From Lachnospiraceae bacterium (GTDB taxonomy: Bacteria > Bacillota > Clostridia > Lachnospirales > Lachnospiraceae): a stretch of DNA of 23,240 nt. Below, one piece after another: positions 14,129 through 20,274 of this stretch. Where the stretch lies: assembly GCA_024403585.1 (NCBI GenBank), contig JAKSRN010000006.1:1-23240 (forward strand), written 5' to 3'. The translations under genes were made by a program, and so were the position numbers. Positions within the stretch are counted from its first letter, which is position 1, and each line of letters starts with the position of its first letter. A model generated the notes under the pieces. That model did not search any database. It saw nothing but the letters and a program-made list of their open reading frames with translations, and had not been told where the DNA came from.

Positions 14129-15034
14129 ATGGATTTTAACAGCGATCAGCTGATTGACAGCATATTGGATAGTTATGGTAAGTATGATCTTACCAGAAAG
14201 ATGGACGTAGACAGTATCCTGAATAAAGAGACTCTGATCTGCGTTCTGGAGAAGGTAAGAGAGATTCTTTTTCCGGGATATTTTGACAAAAACAGGATCC
14301 GTTCGGAGTATGCCCGCTTTATTGTGGGTGAAAAGATTGAATTTGTGCAGTATCATCTGAAAAAACAGGTGGCTAAAGCCCTGGGTAATCTGGACAAATG
14401 CACTGGCTGTCCCAGAGCATATGCTGTGGAACAGGCAGAGCAGCTTGTAGCTGAGTTTTTATCAAAGATTCCGGCTATCCGTGATGATCTTTATACGGAT
14501 GTACAGGCCTTTTATGATGGGGATCCGGCTGCTTACAGTACAGATGAGGTTATCTTCTGTTATCCCGGTATGTATGCGATCACAACCTACCGTATTGCCC
14601 ATGAGCTGTTTAAGTTAAAAATTCCAATGATTCCTCGTATTATGACGGAGCATGCCCACAGCCTTACAGGAATCGATATCCATCCGGGTGCAACCATCGG
14701 AAGATATTTCTTTATCGATCATGGAACCGGAATTGTAATCGGTGAGACAACCGTGATTGGTGAACACGTGAAGATTTACCAGGGTGTTACCTTAGGTGCT
14801 CTTTCAACAAAGAAAGGCCAGCAGCTGAAGGGAAATAAGCGTCATCCTACCCTGGGCAATTATGTGACCATCTATGCCAATACAACTGTTTTGGGTGGTG
14901 CAACCGTAATTGGTGACAATACAACCATCGGCGGTAACGCATTCATTGTAAACTCTGTATCTGAGGGAATGAAAGTCAGTGTGAAGACACCGGAACTTCA
15001 GTTTACAGGGGGAACAGAGGGGAAAAATAACTGA
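14129..15034 (+). CDS. cysE: Serine O-acetyltransferase, long form
   Basis: It transfers acetyl from acetyl-CoA to L-serine, giving O-acetylserine for cysteine synthesis in the cytoplasm. The 301-residue protein has an alpha-helical N-terminal half (1-160) and a left-handed beta-helix of hexapeptide repeats (about 170-285). Catalytic residues are D173 (GIDIHPGATIG) and H188 (DHGTGIVIGET), followed by the usual STKKGQQLKGNKRHPTLG loop. At 301 residues it is longer than E. coli CysE (273) and resembles the EpsC-like long group. AAAGGAG sets the start. Its usual partner cysK is not adjacent. The stop overlaps the ktrB start (TGATG). Confidence 0.93.
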   Translation: MDFNSDQLIDSILDSYGKYDLTRKMDVDSILNKETLICVLEKVREILFPGYFDKNRIRSEYARFIVGEKIEFVQYHLKKQVAKALGNLDKCTGCPRAYAVEQAEQLVAEFLSKIPAIRDDLYTDVQAFYDGDPAAYSTDEVIFCYPGMYAITTYRIAHELFKLKIPMIPRIMTEHAHSLTGIDIHPGATIGRYFFIDHGTGIVIGETTVIGEHVKIYQGVTLGALSTKKGQQLKGNKRHPTLGNYVTIYANTTVLGGATVIGDNTTIGGNAFIVNSVSEGMKVSVKTPELQFTGGTEGKNN

Positions 15035-16425
15035 TGTCTTTTAAAGTTGAGAGGGATGGGCGAATACCGGAATTGAAGGAAAAAATTGCAAAGACTTTTA
15101 GGAAAATGTCTGTTATGACCAGAATTTTTCTGGGATATCTGAGCACGATCGTTGTGGGAACGATTCTGCTTCTTCTCCCGGTGTCCAGTCGTGCGGGATC
15201 TGTGCCTTTTACAGATGCGCTTTTTACATCTACATCGGCTGCCTGCGTCACAGGTCTGATCCGATTTGATACCTGGTCGACCTGGACTTTATTCGGTCAG
15301 GTTGTTCTGCTCCTGCTGATTCAGGTAGGAGGAATCGGATTCATGACACTGGCTATTATGATCATGACCATGACCGGCAAAAAGATCGGTCTGAATCCGA
15401 GAGTAATGATGCAGAATGCGATCTCGGCTCCACAGGTGGGTGGCATTACCGGTGTTGCGAAATTTGTGCTGAAGGGCACAGCGATCGTGGAAGGCGTCGG
15501 AGCAGCATTGCTGGCGGTTTTCTTTATTCCAAAACTGGGATTTCTGGAAGGCCTGTGGTATTCCGTTTTCCACTCCATATCTGCTTTCTGTAATGCGGGA
15601 TTTGATCTGATGGGGCAGTTTGAACCGGGATCCTCTCTTATAACGCTGGCTGGAAACTGGTATGTCAATATTGTTCTGATTCTGCTGATCGTTTTCGGCG
15701 GAATCGGATTCTTTGTATGGCGGGATCTGCTGGAGCAGAAATTCCACTGGAAAAATCTTCGCCTGCAATCAAAAATCGCTTTGGCCATGTCAGCATTTCT
15801 GGTGATCAGTGGTGCCATCGCTATATTTCTTCTGGAGATTGGCCAAGATGCGTATGAAGGAATGGGGCTTGGAAAACAGATCCTTGTAAGTTTCTTCCAG
15901 TCTGTAACCTGCAGAACTGCCGGATTTAATACGGTGGATTTTTCCAGAATGACATCGGCAAGCCATATGGTGATGATCGGTCTGATGCTGATCGGTGGTT
16001 CACCGGGCTCAACAGCCGGCGGTATGAAGACGACTACGGCTGCTGTCCAGCTCCTTACTGTGGTTGCGGTTTTTAAAGGACGCAAAGAAGTGGATGCATT
16101 CAAACGACAGATCGATGACAGTGTGGTTCGAACAGCCAGCTGTGTTGCTACCCTGTATATGTTCCTGGCACTGGTATCCGCCTTTATTATGTCAGGTGTT
16201 GAGGGGCTTCCGATCGTAACAACACTGTTTGAAACTGCATCAGCGGTTGCTACGGTAGGTGCTACGCTGGGTATTACAGGAAGCGTCAGCATGATCTCAA
16301 AGCTCTTGCTGATCGCATTGATGATTTTTGGCAGAGCCGGTTCTCTGACTGTTCTCTGTGTATTATCTTCAGGAAGCAGAAAAATGCAGACAAAATACCC
16401 TGCTGAAAAATTGCAGGTTGGATAA
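15034..16425 (+). CDS. ktrB: Potassium uptake channel subunit KtrB/TrkH
   Basis: This is the membrane pore of a Ktr/Trk potassium transporter, made of four M1-P-M2 repeats. The 463-residue protein shows the four filter segments with their glycines: CVTGL (G74), CNAGF (G189), RTAGF (G297) and ATVGA (G409), with the SPGSTAGGMKTTT gating-loop region near 323-335. Length fits KtrB (about 440-470). The start overlaps the cysE stop by one base, so the two are probably coupled. The regulatory subunit follows 11 nt later. Whether uptake is Na-coupled cannot be told from the sequence. Confidence 0.93.
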   Translation: MSFKVERDGRIPELKEKIAKTFRKMSVMTRIFLGYLSTIVVGTILLLLPVSSRAGSVPFTDALFTSTSAACVTGLIRFDTWSTWTLFGQVVLLLLIQVGGIGFMTLAIMIMTMTGKKIGLNPRVMMQNAISAPQVGGITGVAKFVLKGTAIVEGVGAALLAVFFIPKLGFLEGLWYSVFHSISAFCNAGFDLMGQFEPGSSLITLAGNWYVNIVLILLIVFGGIGFFVWRDLLEQKFHWKNLRLQSKIALAMSAFLVISGAIAIFLLEIGQDAYEGMGLGKQILVSFFQSVTCRTAGFNTVDFSRMTSASHMVMIGLMLIGGSPGSTAGGMKTTTAAVQLLTVVAVFKGRKEVDAFKRQIDDSVVRTASCVATLYMFLALVSAFIMSGVEGLPIVTTLFETASAVATVGATLGITGSVSMISKLLLIALMIFGRAGSLTVLCVLSSGSRKMQTKYPAEKLQVG

Positions 16426-16436
16426 GGAGATCGAAT

Positions 16437-17084
16437 ATGAAATCTGTTTTGGTAATAGGCCTTGGAAGATTCGGAAAACATATGGCAAAGAAGATGCAGG
16501 AGGACGGACACAGTGTTCTGGCTGTGGAAATGTCTGAAGAGCGTGCAGATGCTGCCGTAAATATGCTGCAGAATATTGAGATCATGGATTGTCGTGAAGA
16601 AGAAGTGATCCGTTCTTTAGGAGTGGAAAATTTCGATCTTTGTGTAGTTGCGATCGGTGATGATTTCCAGACCACTCTGGAGATCGTAGTACTGTTAAAG
16701 GATCTGGGAGCAAAATATATTGTTGCCAGAGCAACAAGAGATGTCCATAAAAAACTGCTGCTCAGAAACGGTGCAGACTTTGTTGTATATGCAGAGAAAG
16801 ATATGGCAGAGCGTCTGGCTGTTAAATTCGGCATGGATGATATCTTTGATTATATCCAGCTCAGTGATGATGTAGGTGTCTATGAGATCCGTACTCCAAA
16901 AGAATGGATCGGTTATTCAGTCAGAGAACTGGATGTAAGGGCAAAATATCATGTAAACATTCTTGGAAGCAAGAGTGATGATGTACTTCAGCCGATCATC
17001 GCACCGGACTATGTCTTTAATGCTGAAGACAGTCTGTATGTGATCAGTGATAAGAAGTATATCAGAAAGCTGGTCCATAATTAA
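16437..17084 (+). CDS. ktrA: Potassium uptake gating subunit KtrA (RCK/TrkA family)
   Basis: KtrA is a cytoplasmic ring protein that binds nucleotides and opens the KtrB pore. The 215-residue protein has an N-terminal Rossmann RCK_N domain (about 1-130) with GLGRFG at 8-13 and the acidic ribose-binding E31. A C-terminal RCK_C domain (about 135-215) contains YEIRTPKEWIGYSVREL. A single RCK_N/RCK_C pair is the KtrA layout; E. coli TrkA has two. TAAGGAG lies 8 bases before the ATG. It closes the cluster and is followed by a terminator at 17160-17184. Confidence 0.94.
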   Translation: MKSVLVIGLGRFGKHMAKKMQEDGHSVLAVEMSEERADAAVNMLQNIEIMDCREEEVIRSLGVENFDLCVVAIGDDFQTTLEIVVLLKDLGAKYIVARATRDVHKKLLLRNGADFVVYAEKDMAERLAVKFGMDDIFDYIQLSDDVGVYEIRTPKEWIGYSVRELDVRAKYHVNILGSKSDDVLQPIIAPDYVFNAEDSLYVISDKKYIRKLVHN

Positions 17085-17159
17085 TGGATCACTGTCTGTC
17101 GAAGTCAGTGGAAATAAAACCCTTCGAATAGAATACAGCAAAAAAGTACGACATAAGAA

Positions 17160-17197
17160 AAAGCGGAGATTCAGTCTCCGCTTTCTTTTTCGTTTTT
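17160..17197. terminator. Bidirectional terminator between ktrA and a convergent small gene
   Basis: A 10-bp stem pairs AAAGCGGAGA (17160-17169) with TCTCCGCTTT (17175-17184) over a 5-nt loop. On the + strand it is followed by CTTTTTCGTTTTTTT. On the - strand the stem is followed by a T-rich run (complement of GAAAAA). It therefore can end both ktrA and the - strand gene, whose last codons lie within the 3' arm and tail. Confidence 0.82.
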
Positions 17198-17389
17198 TTC
17201 TCTGATCACACGGGCAACCAGAAGAACTGCATATAAAAATACAGGGACAATGATGGTGCAATAGATGGAGCCCATCAGCATGCTGCCGGCATTAGGATGG
17301 TTCATAAGGGCAAATACCAGGGTGGAACCATACATGACCAAAAGAAGGATTACTCCCAGCAGCGCAAAGATTCGTTTGAGTTTTTGCAT
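17171..17389 (-). CDS. Small two-helix membrane protein of unknown function
   Basis: The - strand frame encodes 72 residues with a basic N-terminus (MQKLKRI) and two hydrophobic helices, about 8-27 (FALLGVILLLVMYGSTLVFA) and 36-59. A short extracytoplasmic loop containing NHPNAGS joins them, and a charged C-terminus (RVIREKNEKESGD) follows. I do not recognise a family. It is a real gene by several signs: AGGAGAG is spaced 7-8 bases before the ATG, a strong promoter lies upstream (17430-17458), and its stop lies in a bidirectional terminator. It converges with ktrA. Both ends would be cytoplasmic by the positive-inside rule. Confidence 0.8.
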   Translation of the reverse strand: MQKLKRIFALLGVILLLVMYGSTLVFALMNHPNAGSMLMGSIYCTIIVPVFLYAVLLVARVIREKNEKESGD

Positions 17390-17429
17390 AGAAATCTCTC
17401 CTGTTATGCGGGATCATTGGTATCTGTTC

Positions 17430-17458
17430 ATTATAAACAGGAAGGAGAGCGATGGCAA
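17430..17458 (-). promoter_or_regulatory. Sigma-A promoter for the - strand small membrane protein
   Basis: On the - strand, TTGCCA (17458-17453) and a consensus TATAAT (17435-17430) are separated by exactly 17 bases. The predicted start near 17423 gives a leader of about 34 nt before the ATG at 17389, with AGGAGAG in place. It supports a monocistronic - strand unit. Confidence 0.7.
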
Positions 17459-17583
17459 GAACCTCTGTAAAAGAAGATGCTCCTAATTTGCAGTTCATAA
17501 AAATTTCACTAGGTAAAGTGGACTTTTCGTCGTAAAATAGAAAGTGTCGGTTCCTTTGACTGATACAGAAAGGATGAGAAAAG

Positions 17584-17979
17584 ATGGATAAATGGAGATA
17601 TAAATTACAGATGTTTATGAGGGGAAGAAACGGGATGGATTCGCTGGGACGGTTTTGCGCCTATGCATCTTTGATCCTGATCCTTGTTTCCGGCCTGCTC
17701 CTGAAACTTCCGGCACTGGCCAGTATTGTGAATACCGCAGGATTTCTGCTTCTGATCTATGGATATTTCCGTGTGTTTTCCAGAAATATCCCAAAAAGAT
17801 ACGAGGAAAACAGACGTTTTCAGAAGAAGATCCAGCTTCTGACCAGGGCAGCAGGGGATAAGACGCACAAGTATTATAAGTGTTCTTCCTGTGGTCAGAC
17901 CATACGTGTCCCTAAGGGAAAGGGCCGGATCCAGATCACCTGTCCAAAGTGTAAGAATACTTTTATCAAAAAAACATGA
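17584..17979 (+). CDS. Membrane-anchored zinc-ribbon protein
   Basis: The 131-residue protein has two hydrophobic helices (about 22-41 and 45-63), a basic charged linker (PKRYEENRRFQKKIQLL) and a C-terminal zinc ribbon with C100-x2-C103 and C120-x2-C123 (CSSCGQTIRVP...CPKC). The ribbon would face the cytoplasm. Function is unknown; such ribbons bind nucleic acid or protein partners. GAAAGGA about 9 bases upstream sets the start. No convincing promoter is visible in the roughly 125 bases upstream, which otherwise look empty. The next gene starts 33 nt after the stop. Confidence 0.82.
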   Translation: MDKWRYKLQMFMRGRNGMDSLGRFCAYASLILILVSGLLLKLPALASIVNTAGFLLLIYGYFRVFSRNIPKRYEENRRFQKKIQLLTRAAGDKTHKYYKCSSCGQTIRVPKGKGRIQITCPKCKNTFIKKT

Positions 17980-18012
17980 GCATGAAGCCAGTGTCTTTAT
18001 GAGGAACAGAAA

Positions 18013-18843
18013 ATGTTTGGTTATGTACAAGTCAATCAGGATGAACTAAAGGGAAAGGATCTGAGAAAATACAAAGAATTCTATTGTGGAGTCTGCAGAG
18101 ATATCAAGAAACGTTCCGGACAGTTGCCGAGAGCATTTCTCACCTATGATATGACTTTTCTGGCTATTCTTCTCTCTTCTCTGGAAGAGGCAGAAGAGGT
18201 CCCGGAGGAAAAGTTCTGCAGTCTGCACCCTTTTCAGAAAAAGGCCGGCATACAGAATAGGTGGACTGCCTATGCAGCGGATCTGAATGTTCTCCTGACC
18301 TACCATAATCTTCTGGATGACTGGATCGATGAGAAAAAGCTGAACAGCAGGCTTGCGGCGGGGATGATGAGCCGCTCCTACAGAGAGCTGGAGAAGACTT
18401 ACCCTGAACAGATCGCTGCAATCAGCCACTATCTGGAGCAGCTCCATAAGGTGGAAAAGGAAGGAACGGAGGATCTGGATCTTGCATCGGGACTGACAGG
18501 GACCCTTTTTGCAGAACTTTTCCGGGCACCGGTGACTCTCTGGAAAGAGGAGCTGGGGCAGCTGGGGTTCTATCTTGGAAAGTGGATCTATCTGATGGAT
18601 GCCTGGAATGATGTGGAATCGGATCTGAAAAAAGGAAATTATAATCCCTTCCGGTCTATGGCACAGAAACCGGATTTCGATGAGAAAGCCTATGGGATCC
18701 TTCTGATGATGGCAGCAGAGGCGGCAAGAGCCTTTGAGCGGCTGCCAATCGTTGAAAATGTGGACATCCTGCGTAATATATTATATAGTGGAGTGTGGAA
18801 TACATTTCGGAAAATACAGAAAGAAAAGAAGAGTAAAGAATGA
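18013..18843 (+). CDS. DUF5685-like helical protein, isoprenoid-synthase-like motifs
   Basis: The 276-residue soluble, mostly helical protein begins MFGYVQVNQDELKGKDLRKYKEFYCGVC..., the pattern I know from DUF5685, a family without assigned function. Visible motifs are C25-x2-C28 and C69-x2-H72 (a possible metal site), a first acidic motif D102-D103-x2-D106 (LDDWIDE), and a second, D196-x3-D200-x3-D204, followed by KKGNYNP. Spacing and context of the two acidic motifs resemble squalene/phytoene synthases (DxxxD...GRxYLP). That enzymatic reading is inference. GAGGA precedes the start. The stop overlaps the J-protein start by 4 bases (ATGA), so the two are translationally coupled. Confidence 0.8.
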   Translation: MFGYVQVNQDELKGKDLRKYKEFYCGVCRDIKKRSGQLPRAFLTYDMTFLAILLSSLEEAEEVPEEKFCSLHPFQKKAGIQNRWTAYAADLNVLLTYHNLLDDWIDEKKLNSRLAAGMMSRSYRELEKTYPEQIAAISHYLEQLHKVEKEGTEDLDLASGLTGTLFAELFRAPVTLWKEELGQLGFYLGKWIYLMDAWNDVESDLKKGNYNPFRSMAQKPDFDEKAYGILLMMAAEAARAFERLPIVENVDILRNILYSGVWNTFRKIQKEKKSKE

Positions 18844-19562
18844 GAGACCCCTATGAGGTTCTTGGCATCACAAGAGATGCCAGTACAGAAGAGATTAAAA
18901 AAGCATATCGTTCTCTGAGCCGCAAATATCACCCGGATGCCAATATCAACAATCCGGACAAGGAAGCTGCTGAGGAAAAATTTAAAGAGATCCAGCAGGC
19001 TTATAAACAGGTGATGTACGAGAAAGAGCACGGCACATCCTCTTCCTATGGAGGAACAGGTTACGGATACGGAGGCTCTTCCTACGGATCCGGCGGCTAT
19101 CAGGAGCAGGACCCTTTCGGCTACGGTGGGTTCGGTGGCTTTGGTCCGTTTGGTTTTGGCTTCGGTTACGGGAATTCTGTCAACCGACCGCAATACGAGA
19201 ATGTTGAGCAGCAGGCTGCTGCTAATTATATCAATAACCGGCATTATCAGGAGGCCATGAATGTTCTGGAGCGAATGGAACAGCGTGGAGCAGTGTGGTA
19301 CTATCTGCATGCCCAGGCCAATGCCGGACTTGGAAATAATGTGAATGCTCTTGCAGATGCAAAAACTGCAGCAGAGATGGAACCTGATAATTTACTATAC
19401 AGGCAACTGTATCAGAGTCTGTCCCAGGGAGGAAGCTGGTATACATCCACCGGAAGTGAATATGGCTATGAGCCGTGTTCCTGTGGATCTGGTCTGGCTA
19501 ACTGCCTGCTTTGCTGCGCATGTTCATCCTGCTGCACACCGGGCTTTTTCTGTTGCTGCTGA
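18840..19562 (+). CDS. J-domain co-chaperone with TPR-like region and cysteine-rich tail
   Basis: J proteins stimulate the ATPase of DnaK-type Hsp70 chaperones. This 240-residue protein has an N-terminal J domain (about 3-65) with an intact HPD at 31-33. A Gly/Tyr/Phe-rich linker follows (about 66-116), then a helical segment with TPR-like features (about 122-195; AAANYINNRHYQEAMNVL, AVWYYLHAQANAGLGN). The end is extreme: 11 of the last 28 residues are cysteine, in pairs and a final CCC. It lacks the DnaJ zinc-finger and C-terminal substrate domains, so it is not canonical DnaJ. Overlap with the preceding stop indicates coupling to the DUF5685-like gene. Client and tail function are unknown. 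Confidence 0.86.
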   Translation: MRDPYEVLGITRDASTEEIKKAYRSLSRKYHPDANINNPDKEAAEEKFKEIQQAYKQVMYEKEHGTSSSYGGTGYGYGGSSYGSGGYQEQDPFGYGGFGGFGPFGFGFGYGNSVNRPQYENVEQQAAANYINNRHYQEAMNVLERMEQRGAVWYYLHAQANAGLGNNVNALADAKTAAEMEPDNLLYRQLYQSLSQGGSWYTSTGSEYGYEPCSCGSGLANCLLCCACSSCCTPGFFCCC

Positions 19563-19641
19563 TCCTGCAAGAAGAAGCAGTTCTGTGAGAGAAAACAGGA
19601 TGAAGACGAACATAGAATGAAAGTGAAAGGAAATACGGAGA

Positions 19642-20274
19642 ATGGAATATATCGTTACCTGGCTGGATAAGTACTATCATGAAACAGAGCAGGAAGACAG
19701 GGAAGAGATTCTTGAAGAAGGAATCAAAGAGGAAGGTCTGACTAAAGAGAATGAATTGCGTCAGAAATTGTGGGACCTCCGCTATAAGCCGACCAAAAAA
19801 GAGAGAGGAAAGATCGATCACTACTTTCAGGGAATCCTGACTCTTGAAGCATTGGGGCGGAAACAGAAAAGTTTCTGGAATACACGATTTATCAAGAATG
19901 AGATCGAAACCCTGAAGAAGGTATGGGGAATCGAACTGGCAGAGGAGTATGGTGAGATGGGACAGGCCATCCTGAAGGAGGAGATGAAGCATCTCGCCCG
20001 TACCTATATCGGCATCTGCCGTGATGATAAAAACTTCAGCGGAATGATTATGGGCATCGGCAAGATGAGCAAGGAGAAGCTGACAAGAAAGATCGCTGAT
20101 CAGGTCTATCAGCTGGCAGTTGAGATCCCAAAGATGCATCACTTAGAAGATATGGTTCAGCCATTCTCTACCGCATTGATCGATGTATATTTTGAGATGT
20201 ATCCAAAGAAAGCGGATCGCAGAGTGCTTCAGGAGAGACTGGATGGAAATAAATCAGAGGAGAGTAATGAATGA
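19642..20274 (+). CDS. Uncharacterised helical protein (DUF6553-like)
   Basis: The 210-residue protein is charged and almost wholly helical, with no membrane segment, signal peptide or cysteine cluster. Notable stretches are an acidic N-terminal region (EDREEILEEGIKEEGLTKE), YKPTKKERGKIDHYFQG, WNTRFIKNEIETLKKVW, and a C-terminal half with HHLEDMVQPFSTALIDVYFEMYP. I associate it with DUF6553, common in Lachnospiraceae, but only by general resemblance. AAAGGAAATACGGAG lies before the ATG. The stop overlaps the ftsH start by 4 bases (ATGA), so it is coupled to FtsH and may act with it. Confidence 0.78.
   Translation: MEYIVTWLDKYYHETEQEDREEILEEGIKEEGLTKENELRQKLWDLRYKPTKKERGKIDHYFQGILTLEALGRKQKSFWNTRFIKNEIETLKKVWGIELAEEYGEMGQAILKEEMKHLARTYIGICRDDKNFSGMIMGIGKMSKEKLTRKIADQVYQLAVEIPKMHHLEDMVQPFSTALIDVYFEMYPKKADRRVLQERLDGNKSEESNE

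Noticed and set aside
15321..16511. Long open frame of 396 codons on the - strand opposite ktrB
   Set aside because: It lies fully antisense to a clear channel gene with intact filter motifs, has no recognisable domain, and reads as scattered Ile/Pro/Ser/Thr-rich sequence typical of the complement of a codon-biased membrane protein.
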